Below are positions 7,834 through 16,540 of a stretch of 64,000 nucleotides of DNA, in pieces. The position numbers were made by a program, and so were the translations under genes. The notes beneath the pieces are model-generated. The model had not been told where the DNA came from, did not search any database, and worked only from the letters and a program-made list of their open reading frames with translations. Each line of letters begins with the position of its first letter. Positions within the stretch are counted from its first letter, which is position 1. Origin of the DNA: Streptomyces sp. NBC_00237 (lineage in GTDB: Bacteria > Actinomycetota > Actinomycetes > Streptomycetales > Streptomycetaceae); the NCBI RefSeq assembly GCF_026342435.1, contig NZ_JAPEMT010000003.1, positions 868,001-932,000 on the forward strand, written 5' to 3'.

Positions 7834-9017
7834 CGTTCCGCCTCTTCTTCCTCGTAGGTCCTGTCCTCGGTTGTGGCCGTGACGTGGGACTTCGCGTCGG
7901 CTTCCGCCTTGAGCGCGGTGACTTCCTCGGTGATGTCGATGCCGACGGGGCACCAGACGATGCAGCGCCCACAGCCCACGCAGCCGGTACTGTCGAACTG
8001 GTCGTGCCAGGTGCCGAGTTTGTGGGTGAGCCACTGCCGGTAGCGGCTGCGGCCCGAGGAGCGGACCGGGCCGCCGTGCAGGTGGGAGAAGTCCAGGTCG
8101 AAGCAGGAGTCCCAGCGCTGCCAGCGTTCGGCGTGGTCGCCGGTGAGGTCGGTGACCTCCTCGGTGGTCGTGCAGAAGCAGGTGGGGCAGACCATGGTGC
8201 AGTTCCCGCAGGTCAGGCAGCGGGCGGCGACGTCGTCCCAGCGGGCGGCCTCCAGGCTGTCGCCCATCAGCCGCTGGAGGTTGACCGGCGGCATGCTGCG
8301 GCCCATGCGGTCGGCGGCTTCGGCGACCACGGCGCGGGCCGCGGCGCGGGTGGCGTCGTCGGCTTCCTGGCGCGGCAGCTTCTCCAGCAGGGCTGCCCCC
8401 TCGCGGCTGCCTGCCCGTACCAGGAAGCGGTGGCCCGCCTCGTCGATCACCTCGGTCAGGGCGAGATCGAAGCCGCTGTCCGTGCCGGGGCCGCCGCCCA
8501 TGGACACGCAGAAGCAGGTCGCGCCGGGCGCGGCGCATTCGACGGCTACGAGGAACGCCCCCCTCCTACGTTCCCCGTAGCCGTCGTCCCGGTAGCTGCC
8601 ACCGGTCAGGACGCGGTCCTGGATCGCGATGGCGCGCAGGTCGCAGGGGCGTACGCCGAGGAAGGCATACGAGACGGGCTCCGGCCGCGCGGCGCTGACG
8701 GTCACCTCGCCGTCGGCCGTCCGGTCCGCGCTCCACAGCTTTTCGCGCTGCGGGTGCAGGAAGTTCTTCCAGGACTGGGGACCGGCCGAGTGCGCGAAGA
8801 CGGCTCCGTCCTCCCGGTGGGTCAGCCGGTAGCGGCCGGCGTCCAGTTCCACGCCACAGCCGTAAGGGAGTTCGTCGGCACCTTCGAGTTCGGCGAGGAC
8901 GATCGCACCGTCGCGGACGGTGGGGCCGATGACGGTGCGGCCGTCGTCGGCCAGAGCTTCGACGAGGGCTTCGAGGCCCTTGCGGTCGAGGACCGCCGTG
9001 TCGGTGCGGATGGTCAT
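7830..9017 (-). CDS. Hydrogenase iron-sulfur (beta) subunit, 4Fe-4S dicluster protein
   Basis: A 395-residue protein that relays electrons between the flavin subunit and the small subunit. Two ferredoxin-type motifs are seen: CLTCGNCTMVCPTCFC (about 277-292) and CVGCGRCIVWCPVGI (about 345-359). An upstream Cys cluster, FLGVRPCDL and CAAPGATCFC, is typical of HydB/HyhB and AsrA-type subunits. ATG 9017 has a strong Shine-Dalgarno (CAGGAGGA) and is the first gene of the hydrogenase structural block. An upstream palindrome at 9154-9167 may control it. The end is acidic (EEEEAER). Confidence 0.94.
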   Translation of the reverse strand: MTIRTDTAVLDRKGLEALVEALADDGRTVIGPTVRDGAIVLAELEGADELPYGCGVELDAGRYRLTHREDGAVFAHSAGPQSWKNFLHPQREKLWSADRTADGEVTVSAARPEPVSYAFLGVRPCDLRAIAIQDRVLTGGSYRDDGYGERRRGAFLVAVECAAPGATCFCVSMGGGPGTDSGFDLALTEVIDEAGHRFLVRAGSREGAALLEKLPRQEADDATRAAARAVVAEAADRMGRSMPPVNLQRLMGDSLEAARWDDVAARCLTCGNCTMVCPTCFCTTTEEVTDLTGDHAERWQRWDSCFDLDFSHLHGGPVRSSGRSRYRQWLTHKLGTWHDQFDSTGCVGCGRCIVWCPVGIDITEEVTALKAEADAKSHVTATTEDRTYEEEEAER

Positions 9018-9153
9018 CGCTGTCCTCCTGAGGCGGGACGCGGGTGGTGCGGGGTCGGTGGTCTGCCACGGCTCTTGTTCTGCCGGTTCCGGCGCTTCCC
9101 TTTCTTGTGGTTGCTTCGCTTCCAGCTTCGGAGGGGAAGAGGTGCTTCGGCAG

Positions 9154-9167
9154 GGGCCGAGCGGCCC
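9154..9167. promoter_or_regulatory. GGGCCG-AG-CGGCCC palindrome upstream of the hydrogenase operon
   Basis: Perfect 6-bp arms with a 2-bp spacer, 137 bp before the Fe-S subunit start. It belongs to a set of five similar sites in this island (also 13903, 17157, 20570, 21289). Proposed operator for a DevR/OsdR-type regulator; inference. Confidence 0.5.
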
Positions 9168-9214
9168 TCTCCGGGGCCCGCCCGGTTCCGGACCCGCCCC
9201 CTCTCGGGGACCGC

Positions 9215-9802
9215 TCAGTCCCGCCCGGTCCAGCGGGGGCCGGTCGTGGCCCAGTCCCGTTCCCACTCGGCCATCCGGTGACGGTGCGCCACCCGGCGTA
9301 CGGAGAACCAGCCGCCGACGGTGCACACCCACCCGGCCAGCAGTGCGGCGAGGCCCTGGTTCACGGCGGCGACCAACATGTTCTCCTCGGGCCGAGGGCC
9401 GGAGACGACCTGCCGTCGCGCGTCCAGCCAGACGTCGGTGACGCTGCCCGCGCGCGTGTCTGCGGCGACTTTCACCACGGCGGTGCGCCGGCTGCCGTCG
9501 GGTTCGGTCCAGCGCACGGGGGCCCGAGCGGGCAGGCCCGTCGCTGAGGCCGGTCCGGGGGCGGCCCGCGTGAGGCTGGCCCGTACGACGTGGCTCGTGG
9601 CCCGCAGCCGGTCCGCGTCGGCCTGCGCGGCGCCGTGAACGGAAAGCCCGTACCAGGCCGCCGCCAGCGGTACCGCCAGGAGCACCGTCAGCAGGGTCAG
9701 TGCGAGGGTCCACGCCTCGACGACGTCGCAGCGGCGGCGCAGCGGACTGCTCCGCCACCGCCACGCGGTGAGCCGCACGCCCTGTTGTGTCTGCGCGGTC
9801 AT
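9215..9802 (-). CDS. Rv1733c-type membrane protein
   Basis: A 195-residue protein with the family N-terminus WRWRSSPLRRRCDVVEAW, a first membrane segment (about residues 25-48, LALTLLTVLLAVPLAAAW), an extracellular region with RWTEPDGSRRTAVVKV and GSVTDVWLD, and a second membrane segment (about 150-172) before a short charged tail. Rv1733c of M. tuberculosis belongs to the DosR dormancy regulon; molecular function unknown. The start overlaps the flavodoxin stop (ATGA). Membership in this stress island supports a hypoxia role. Confidence 0.85.
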   Translation of the reverse strand: MTAQTQQGVRLTAWRWRSSPLRRRCDVVEAWTLALTLLTVLLAVPLAAAWYGLSVHGAAQADADRLRATSHVVRASLTRAAPGPASATGLPARAPVRWTEPDGSRRTAVVKVAADTRAGSVTDVWLDARRQVVSGPRPEENMLVAAVNQGLAALLAGWVCTVGGWFSVRRVAHRHRMAEWERDWATTGPRWTGRD

Positions 9803-10320
9803 GGCGTCGACGCCCTCCATTGCCGTACGCCTGACAGCGCACCTGCGATGCGGTCGGCCCAGGCGGAGATCTCGGCGAAGTCGCGGAAGTCTCCGCCCTT
9901 GCCGGATTCGACGATCTTCCGGGCGACCCAGCCGTGGGCGTCGTCGTGCAGGGCCCCGCCGAAGGTGACGTGTTCGCGTGCCTCGGTCCGGTCCTTGACG
10001 CGCCGCACGCCGGGGACCGGCGGGATGTCCCGTTCGCTCGCGGTGGCGTCGAGCGGGCCGCTGCTGAACAGCCATACCGGGCGCTCGGACAGAGCCTCCT
10101 CGTTCCGTGCGGCGAACCGGCGGGCACCCTTGAGCCACCGCCCGGTGTAGAGGGCGCTGCCGAGCACCACGGCGTCGTACCCCCGTGGGTCGCCAGCCTC
10201 AGCCACCGGCCGCAGGTCCGTGTCGAGGCCCGCCCTGCCCAGGACTTGGGCGATGGTCCCGGCGATGTCCTTCGTGGACCCGTTCTTCGTCTCGTACGCG
10301 ACGAGCACTTTCAGAGACAT
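9799..10320 (-). CDS. Flavodoxin-domain protein
   Basis: A 173-residue FMN-binding fold starting MSLKVLVAYETKNGSTKDIA, where the T.NGST loop binds the FMN phosphate. DAVVLGSALYTGRW and RPVWLFSSGPLDA follow. The pattern resembles HemG-type menaquinone-dependent protoporphyrinogen oxidase and short flavodoxins of actinobacterial stress clusters. It could accept electrons in a low-oxygen pathway, but no substrate is visible. It lies 26 bp after the CBS-BON gene and overlaps the next gene by 4 bp. A longer homologue is at 20734-21393. Confidence 0.88.
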   Translation of the reverse strand: MSLKVLVAYETKNGSTKDIAGTIAQVLGRAGLDTDLRPVAEAGDPRGYDAVVLGSALYTGRWLKGARRFAARNEEALSERPVWLFSSGPLDATASERDIPPVPGVRRVKDRTEAREHVTFGGALHDDAHGWVARKIVESGKGGDFRDFAEISAWADRIAGALSGVRQWRASTP

Positions 10321-10346
10321 GTCGGACCTTCCTTCTCGAAGGGGTG

Positions 10347-11078
10347 TCAGAGCGAGCGCAGCCAGTCGTCGGCGACACCGCGCAGGGCCTGTTCGGTGGG
10401 CTTCAGGTGGGAGTCGTCGGTGCGGTAGGACAGCTGGTCGACGACGGCGACGACTCCGTCGACCTGCCGGGTCATGTGCACCGCGACGGGTATCTCGCTG
10501 CGTCGCTCCAGTTGGCCGTGCAGGGTCACCACGCCGTCCGCGACGAGGACTTCGATGCTGCGCGGGGCCAGCCACAGGGTCTGCACCAGCACTGCCTCGA
10601 TCACTTCGTGGCGGATCACGGCGTCCGTGCGCAGGAAGATCTGGAGCAGGTCACGGCGGGTGACGATGCCGACCAGCCGGTCCTCCTCGTCGACGACGGG
10701 AAGCCGCTCGATGGTGTGCTGGGCCATCGTGCGGGCGCCCTCGGCGATGGTGTTCTCGGCATGCACGCACACGGCGGGCTTCGACATCAGCTCTCCGGCG
10801 GTACGGGCGACTGCCCTGTGCGCCCTGCTGCGGGCTGCCGTACTCGTCCGGGGCCACCGGAAGCGGCGCGGGGGTTCGTAGGGATCGGGGGCCTCGGCCT
10901 CCCGGGCGAGGAGGTCGGTCTCCGAGATCACCCCGACGACGTGGTCGTCGGTGTCGACGACGGGCAGGCCGCTGATGCGGCGGGTGGTCAGCAGCCGGGC
11001 GACTTCCTTGAACGGGGTGTCGGGGCGGGCGGTGACGACCTCGGTGGTCATCACGGAACCGATCTTGCCGTGCTTCAT
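10347..11078 (-). CDS. CBS-CBS-BON domain protein
   Basis: A 243-residue paralogue of the protein at 3650-4348. CBS1 is SVMTTEVVTARPDTPFKEVA to VISETDLLAREAE; CBS2 is ELMSKPAVCVHAENTI to IVTRRDLLQIFLRTD; a BON-like segment is RSIEVLVADGVVTLHGQLE. A basic linker separates the CBS motifs. Adenylate sensing is the family role. It follows the acyl-CoA synthetase-like gene by 42 bp on the same strand. Two copies in one hydrogenase island suggest dedicated rather than general functions. Confidence 0.9.
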   Translation of the reverse strand: MKHGKIGSVMTTEVVTARPDTPFKEVARLLTTRRISGLPVVDTDDHVVGVISETDLLAREAEAPDPYEPPRRFRWPRTSTAARSRAHRAVARTAGELMSKPAVCVHAENTIAEGARTMAQHTIERLPVVDEEDRLVGIVTRRDLLQIFLRTDAVIRHEVIEAVLVQTLWLAPRSIEVLVADGVVTLHGQLERRSEIPVAVHMTRQVDGVVAVVDQLSYRTDDSHLKPTEQALRGVADDWLRSL

Positions 11079-11120
11079 GGTGATCTCCTCTACCGATATT
11101 GAGGGGGTGCTGGGCGCGGG

Positions 11121-13817
11121 TCAGCGGAGCCGGCGCAGGTAGGGGTCGTGGGCCGTGCGGGGCAGCAGCCGGATCCGTGCGTCGAGCGAGGCGACGCCGT
11201 CGGGGCGGGCCAGTACGGGGTTGAGGTCGGCTTCGGCGAGCTGTGGCAGGTCGCAGGCCATCTGGGACAGCCGCACCAGCACCTGTTCGAGACCGGCGAG
11301 GTCGACGGGCCCGTCTCCGCCGTGCCCGAACAGCAGCGGGGCGCAGCGCGGTGCCGTGATCAGGTCGTGGACGTCGGCGGCGGTGAGCGGGGCGAGCCGG
11401 GCGGCCTGGTCGGCCAGCAGGTCGGTTGCGGTGCCGCCGTGGCCGAAGAGCACCAGCGGTCCGAACACCTCGTCCTGGACGACTCCGGCGATCAGTTCGA
11501 TGCCGCGCGGGGCGAGCGGCTGGACCGTCACTCCGGTCAGCAGCCCTTCGAAGCGGGTCTCGAAGTCCCGGTAGGCGGCACGGACCTGGGCGTCACCGCG
11601 CAGGTCGAGCTGGACGGCGTGCTGCACGCTCTTGTGCAGCAGACCCGGCCAGTGGGCCTTGAGGACGACCCGGCCGTCGGTACCGCTCAGCCGTTCGGCG
11701 GCGAGGACTGCCTCGTCCTCGGTCTGGGCCCAGGACCAAGGGAGTTGGGGGATGCCGTAGCAGTCGAGGAGCGCGGTGGTGGCCTGCGGATCCAGCCACC
11801 CGCCCTCGGGATGCGAGGTCAGCCAGGACTCCGCCACGGCATGCGCACGGGGCGTGTCCACTCCGGTGGGTTCGGCGATGTCTCCGGGCTCCCTGGCCAG
11901 TCGGCGGGCACGCTCGGCGGCGTGGGCCAGGGCACGGGCGGCCGACTGCGGGTCGGCGTAGGAGGGCAGGGCGCCGCCGTCCGCCGCGGGCAGCAGAGTG
12001 ACGGGCAGGTCCTGGTCGAGGCGGACCACGGCCAGGGGCCTGGCACGGCGGGAGGGTGCTCGGGTCAGGCCCCTCACGAGGTCGTCGCCCGTCGCGGAGG
12101 CGACCGCGGTGGGCACCAGTACGGCAAGGACCGCGTCGACGCCGGGGCTGTCCATGAGCCGCTCCACGCACCTGCCGAGCTGTTCCTCGGTGACGGCCGC
12201 GGTGGTGTCCACCGGGTTGGCGGCCGAGGCACCTGCGGGCAGTACGTCGAGCAGGGTCGCGGCGGTGTCGACGGCGAGCTGCGGCACGCGCAGTCCGGCC
12301 TCGGCGCACGCGTCCGCTGACAGGACGCCCGCGCCGCCCGCGTTGGTGACGATCCCGACCCGGGTGCCGGTGGGCAGTGGCTGGGCGTGGAAGAGGGCTG
12401 CGGTTTCGAGGAGTTCGCCGACGGTGCGGGTGGCGGTGATGCCGGCCTGGGTGAACAGGGCTTGGCGGGTCATGGTGGCGGTCGCGGCAGCGGCGGTGTG
12501 CGAGGCGGCGGCGCGGCGCCCGGAATCGGTGCGGCCCGCGTCCACGGTGAGGACGGGGATGCGGCGGGTGACGCGGCGTGCGGTGCGGGAGAAGGCGCGC
12601 GGGTTGCCGAAGGACTCCAGGTGCAGCAGGGCCAGGTCGGTGCGGCCGTCGGCCTCCCACCACTGGAGCATGTCGTTGCCGCTGACGTCGTACTTGTCGC
12701 CGAGCGAGACGAAGCTGGAGACGCCCAGGCCGAGCCGGGCCAGTCCGCCGAGCAGGGCGATGCCGATCCCGCCGGACTGGGCGGCGACGCCCACGCTGCC
12801 GGGCTGGGGATGGTGGGCGGCGAACGTGGCGTCCAGGGACAGGCCGCGTTCAGTGTTGGCAAGGCCCAGGCAGTTAGGGCCGACCAGCCGCATTCCGTAA
12901 CTGCGGCAGGTGGTGCGCAGGGACTTCGCCTGGGCGGCGTCCAGTCCGGAGGAGACGACGAGCAGGGCGCGTACGCCTGTCTTGCCGCAGTCCTCGGCGA
13001 CGGTCGGCACGGCTGCCGCGGGCACGGCGACGACCGCCAGGTCGGGGACCCGGGGCAGCGCGGTGACCGAGGGGAAGCAGGACACCCCCAGCAGCGAGCT
13101 GACGTGCGGGTTGACCGCGAACAGCCAGCGCGGGAAGCCGCCGGTACGCAGGTTGTGCAGGATCGCCCGGCCGACCGAGCCGGGTTTGCGGCCCGCGCCG
13201 ATCACGGCGACGGTGTCCGGCCGCAGCAGCGGCTCCAGGCTGGCCACGTCGGCGGTGCGTCCGCGTGCCTCGACGGCGGACAGGTAGCTCTCGTCCTCGT
13301 CCAGGCGGATGACGCAGTGCAGCTCGGGGCCGTCGTGGCAGCGGGCGACGGACAGTCCGAGGTCGGCGAAGACTTCGAGGACCGCCCGGTTCTCCACGAG
13401 CGCGTCGGCGGTGAAGGCGGTGAGCCCGTCCGCGCGGGCGGCCGAGACGAGGTGTTCCAGCAGGAGCGTGCCGATGCCCTTGTGGTGCTGGCCGTCGGCC
13501 ACGGCGAGGGAGATCTCGGCCGAGCCGCGCCCGTTGTCCTCCTCCTCGTACTCCGCCAGGCCCACGATCCGGCCGCCGACCTCGGCGAGCAGCGCCCGGT
13601 AGCCGGGCCGGGACGGCGCGCTCGCCCGGTCGGCGGCCTGCTCGGCCGAACGGCGGCTCGTGGCGAAGAACCGCAGCCGGAGGTTCTCCGGCGACATCTG
13701 CTCATACAGGGAACGGAGCTGGGAGTGGTCCTCGGGAACGGCGGGGCGGATGAGCGCGGTCGTGCCGTCCGCGAGAAGCGCGTGGACCGGGGCGGCGAGG
13801 TGCTCGCGGTCAGTCAT
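11121..13817 (-). CDS. GNAT acetyltransferase fused to ADP-forming acyl-CoA synthetase-like protein
   Basis: 898 residues. Residues about 1-180 form a GNAT domain (ALIRPAVPEDHSQLRSLYEQ; acetyl-CoA loop QHHKGIGTLLLEHLV). About 205-330 is a CoA-binding Rossmann domain (DTVAVIGAGRKPGSVGRAI; VGPNCLGLAN). About 340-640 is a succinyl-CoA ligase-like flavodoxin domain (AAQSGGIGIALL; SHTAAAA), and about 690-890 an ATP-grasp domain (VVLKAHWPGLLHKS; PLVLFGHGG). The fusion recalls Pat-type protein acetyltransferases, but with GNAT at the N-terminus. The His normally phosphorylated is represented by SHTAA; whether synthetase activity remains is unclear. The start overlaps hypC (ATGA), so it is coupled to hydrogenase maturation genes. 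A role in protein acylation under energy limitation is inference. Confidence 0.88.
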   Translation of the reverse strand: MTDREHLAAPVHALLADGTTALIRPAVPEDHSQLRSLYEQMSPENLRLRFFATSRRSAEQAADRASAPSRPGYRALLAEVGGRIVGLAEYEEEDNGRGSAEISLAVADGQHHKGIGTLLLEHLVSAARADGLTAFTADALVENRAVLEVFADLGLSVARCHDGPELHCVIRLDEDESYLSAVEARGRTADVASLEPLLRPDTVAVIGAGRKPGSVGRAILHNLRTGGFPRWLFAVNPHVSSLLGVSCFPSVTALPRVPDLAVVAVPAAAVPTVAEDCGKTGVRALLVVSSGLDAAQAKSLRTTCRSYGMRLVGPNCLGLANTERGLSLDATFAAHHPQPGSVGVAAQSGGIGIALLGGLARLGLGVSSFVSLGDKYDVSGNDMLQWWEADGRTDLALLHLESFGNPRAFSRTARRVTRRIPVLTVDAGRTDSGRRAAASHTAAAATATMTRQALFTQAGITATRTVGELLETAALFHAQPLPTGTRVGIVTNAGGAGVLSADACAEAGLRVPQLAVDTAATLLDVLPAGASAANPVDTTAAVTEEQLGRCVERLMDSPGVDAVLAVLVPTAVASATGDDLVRGLTRAPSRRARPLAVVRLDQDLPVTLLPAADGGALPSYADPQSAARALAHAAERARRLAREPGDIAEPTGVDTPRAHAVAESWLTSHPEGGWLDPQATTALLDCYGIPQLPWSWAQTEDEAVLAAERLSGTDGRVVLKAHWPGLLHKSVQHAVQLDLRGDAQVRAAYRDFETRFEGLLTGVTVQPLAPRGIELIAGVVQDEVFGPLVLFGHGGTATDLLADQAARLAPLTAADVHDLITAPRCAPLLFGHGGDGPVDLAGLEQVLVRLSQMACDLPQLAEADLNPVLARPDGVASLDARIRLLPRTAHDPYLRRLR

Positions 13818-14185
13818 CGAGGGCCTCCTGTAGGCAGGTTGACCCTTGGAGCATCCGCTGCCCGCCGCGAATCCCCCAGGGGCTGTCCGGGGGCCTCTTC
13901 GGGGGCCGAACGGCCCTCGCCCGGCGGGCCGGGCAACCGTTCGCCGAGCTCGGTCTCGACGGCTCCGGCCATCGCGCGCAGGACCTCCAGGGTCCGCCGG
14001 GCCTCCTGTTCGTCCACCTCGGTGATGGCGAACCCCACGTGCACGATCACGTACGTGCCGACATCCGCGCCCGGTGTGTACGCCAGGCACACCGGCCTGC
14101 GCACCCCGCCGAAGTCGACGGTGGCCATGCGCAGTCCGTCGCTGTCGTACGTGTCCAGGACGCGGCCGGGGATGCCCAGGCACAT
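13814..14185 (-). CDS. hypC: Hydrogenase assembly chaperone HypC, with C-terminal extension
   Basis: HypC carries the Fe(CN)2CO unit with HypD and delivers it to the large subunit precursor. The N-terminus MCLGIPGRV has the essential Cys2, and VHVGFAITEVDEQEARRTL is the conserved C-terminal helix of the family. The core ends near residue 75-80; about 40 further residues rich in Gly, Pro and Arg are unusual and probably disordered. That extension contains the palindrome at 13903-13916, so selection on DNA may shape it. It starts 6 bp after the hypF stop and overlaps the GNAT-synthetase start by 4 bp. Confidence 0.95.
   Translation of the reverse strand: MCLGIPGRVLDTYDSDGLRMATVDFGGVRRPVCLAYTPGADVGTYVIVHVGFAITEVDEQEARRTLEVLRAMAGAVETELGERLPGPPGEGRSAPEEAPGQPLGDSRRAADAPRVNLPTGGPR
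13903..13916. promoter_or_regulatory. GGGCCG-AA-CGGCCC palindrome inside hypC
   Basis: Perfect 6-bp arms, located in the 3' extension of hypC, 86 bp before the GNAT-synthetase start. One of five similar sites in the island; possible regulator-binding site for the downstream genes. Inference. Confidence 0.45.
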
Positions 14186-14191
14186 GGCTGC

Positions 14192-16540
14192 TCACTCCTT
14201 CGCGAGGCGGGCAATGCGGGTGAGTCGGGCTGCGGCCACTGCGGCCTGCCCGTAACTGATGCCTCCGTCGCCGACCGGAACCGCGCTCGCGACCAGCACC
14301 CGCAGACCCTGGGCACGCAGCAGACGCCCGACGTCGGCGAGCAGGCGGCGGTTGACGAAGCACCCGCCGGCCAGACACACGGTGCGAGGTGCTCCGGCGG
14401 CGACGGCGCGGGCGACCAGGCCGGAGGTGGCCTCGGCGACCGCGAGGTGAAAGGCGGCGGCGAGGGCGGGCACACCCTCCCCGTCGTGCTGCCGCTGCAG
14501 CAGGGCGGTGAGGGTCGGCGCCGGGTCGTACACCCACATTCCGTCGGCCCGCACGAGGCGGTGGGGGAGCGGTGTGGGCCGTAGGTTCCCGGCCGCGTTC
14601 TCCAGGGCCACGGCTGCCTCGCCCTCGTAACTGACGGTTTCGGCGAGTCCGAGCAGGCTCGCCACCGCGTCGAAGAGCCGTCCGGCGCTGGAGGCACGCG
14701 GGGAGTTGATGCCCTTGAGTGCCATGGTGCGCAGGACCGCGGTCTCGGCGGGGTCGAAGCGGTCGAAGAAGGCGTGGGTCAGCCAGGAGTACGGGAGCGG
14801 GGAGCCCAGGGGTTCGAGTGCGCAGAGGTAGCCCAGCGCCATGCGCGTCGGATGGCGGACGGCGGCTTCGCCGCCGGGCAGTGGGGCAGTCGCGAAGCGG
14901 CCGACGCGCCGGTACCCGGTCAGGTCGCCGACGAGGATCTCGCCGCCCCACAGAGTGCCGTCGTCACCGAGGCCGAGCCCGTCGTAGGCGACGCCGGTGA
15001 AGGGGCCGCGCAGACCGTGTTCGGCGGCGCAGGCGGCCAGGTGGGCGTGGTGGTGCTGGACGGGGATGCGCGGCAGCGGCTGGGCAGAAGCCCATTGGGT
15101 GGAGAGGTAGCCGGGGTGCAGGTCGTGGGCGATCACCGAAGGGGCGAGGCCGGTGAGCCGCAGAAGATCGTCGTAGGCGTGCGTGAAGGCGTCCAGCGTC
15201 GCCATGCTGCTCAAGTCCCCTCCTTGTGGCGACACTTGACAGGCGCTCCCGTGGGCGAGGGCGAAGGTGTGCTTGAGCTGGGCGCCGACGGCAGTCACAG
15301 GAGTGGGCGCAGGAACCGGCAGCGGGAGGGACGCGGGGGCGAGGCCACGGGCCCGGCGTACGGTGCGCGGGGTGCGCCCGGTGATCTGGATGACGGAGTC
15401 GTCGTAGCGGGAGCGGATCGGGCGATCGTGGACGAGGAAGCCGTCGGCGACGGAGCCGAGGGAGGTCAGGGCCTCCTGGTCCTCGACGGCGATCGGTTCG
15501 CCCGACTGGTTGCCGCTGGTGACGACGAGCGGCCGGGACAGCTCGCGGAGCAGCAGGTGGTGCAGTCCGGTGGTCGGCAGGAAGAGCCCGATCCGTCGGG
15601 TGCCGGGATGGACGGCGGGCGCCGTCGTCCCGTGGCGGGCGTCCAGCAGGACTACGGGGTGCACCGGTGACACCAGGGTGGTCCGCTCGGTGCGCGAGAT
15701 CCGCGCCAGGGCACGTGCACCGTTCACGTCCTGGACCATGACGGCGAAGGGTTTGGCGGGGCGGCGTTTGCGGCGGCGGAGCTCCCCGACGGCTGTTCCG
15801 TCGGTTGCGTCGCAGACCAGTTGATAGCCGCCGATGCCCTTCAGCGCAATGATCTTCCCGCTCTCGACAGCTTTGACAGCCGCCCGCAGCGCTTCCTCGC
15901 CGTGCAGGGATTCCCAGGAGAGCCTGGGTCCGCAGTCCGGACAGGCGAGCGACTCGGCATGGAAGCGCCGATCGCGCGGGTCCGCGTATTCGGCGGCGCA
16001 CGCGGCGCACAGCGGGAAGCGGCGCATGGTGGTGCGGACGCGGTCGTACGGGAGGTCTTCCACGACGGTGGCGCGGGGACCGCAGTCGGTGCAGGCCAGG
16101 AAGGGGTAGCGATGGCGGCGGTCCTGGGGGTCGAAGAGTTCACGCAGGCAGGCGTCGCAGAGGGCGGCATCGGGCGGGACCTCCCGGGTGGCGGGGGCGC
16201 TCCGGGGAGCATCGCGGCTGCTGCGTACGGTGAACCCCCTCTCCATTACGGGGAGTCGGCCCCCCGCCGGGGACACCCGGACCCGTAGAACGCGCGACAG
16301 CACGGGGGCTCCGGTGCGCAGGGCACGCGTGAATTCCCGTACGGCGGGGCCTTGCCCGGCGACGATCCCCTCCACGTGACCGCCGGTGTTGGCAACCCAT
16401 CCGTGGAGCCCGAGGCCGGTGGCGAGGCGGTGCACGAAGGGCCGGTAGCCCACGCCCTGCACGGTGCCGAAGACTTCGAAGCGGACAGCGGTACGGTGGG
16501 GGTCCTCGGTTTCCGGTGCCGGGACCGGTGTCGTCCTCAT
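14192..16540 (-). CDS. hypF: Carbamoyltransferase HypF
   Basis: HypF makes the carbamoyl group from carbamoyl phosphate and ATP and places it on the HypE C-terminal Cys. The 782 residues show an acylphosphatase domain (VFGTVQGVGYRPFVHRLA, about 24-100), two zinc fingers (CDACLREL...CTDC and CAACAAEY...CPDC, about 110-190), a YrdC-like domain (IIALKGIGGYQLVCDA to VVTSGNQSGEPI, about 205-390) and a Kae1-like domain (HHHAHLAACAAEHGL; CLAGGCFVNRRLL). Length and order are standard. ATG 16540 overlaps the endopeptidase stop (ATGA). Confidence 0.96.
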   Translation of the reverse strand: MRTTPVPAPETEDPHRTAVRFEVFGTVQGVGYRPFVHRLATGLGLHGWVANTGGHVEGIVAGQGPAVREFTRALRTGAPVLSRVLRVRVSPAGGRLPVMERGFTVRSSRDAPRSAPATREVPPDAALCDACLRELFDPQDRRHRYPFLACTDCGPRATVVEDLPYDRVRTTMRRFPLCAACAAEYADPRDRRFHAESLACPDCGPRLSWESLHGEEALRAAVKAVESGKIIALKGIGGYQLVCDATDGTAVGELRRRKRRPAKPFAVMVQDVNGARALARISRTERTTLVSPVHPVVLLDARHGTTAPAVHPGTRRIGLFLPTTGLHHLLLRELSRPLVVTSGNQSGEPIAVEDQEALTSLGSVADGFLVHDRPIRSRYDDSVIQITGRTPRTVRRARGLAPASLPLPVPAPTPVTAVGAQLKHTFALAHGSACQVSPQGGDLSSMATLDAFTHAYDDLLRLTGLAPSVIAHDLHPGYLSTQWASAQPLPRIPVQHHHAHLAACAAEHGLRGPFTGVAYDGLGLGDDGTLWGGEILVGDLTGYRRVGRFATAPLPGGEAAVRHPTRMALGYLCALEPLGSPLPYSWLTHAFFDRFDPAETAVLRTMALKGINSPRASSAGRLFDAVASLLGLAETVSYEGEAAVALENAAGNLRPTPLPHRLVRADGMWVYDPAPTLTALLQRQHDGEGVPALAAAFHLAVAEATSGLVARAVAAGAPRTVCLAGGCFVNRRLLADVGRLLRAQGLRVLVASAVPVGDGGISYGQAAVAAARLTRIARLAKE

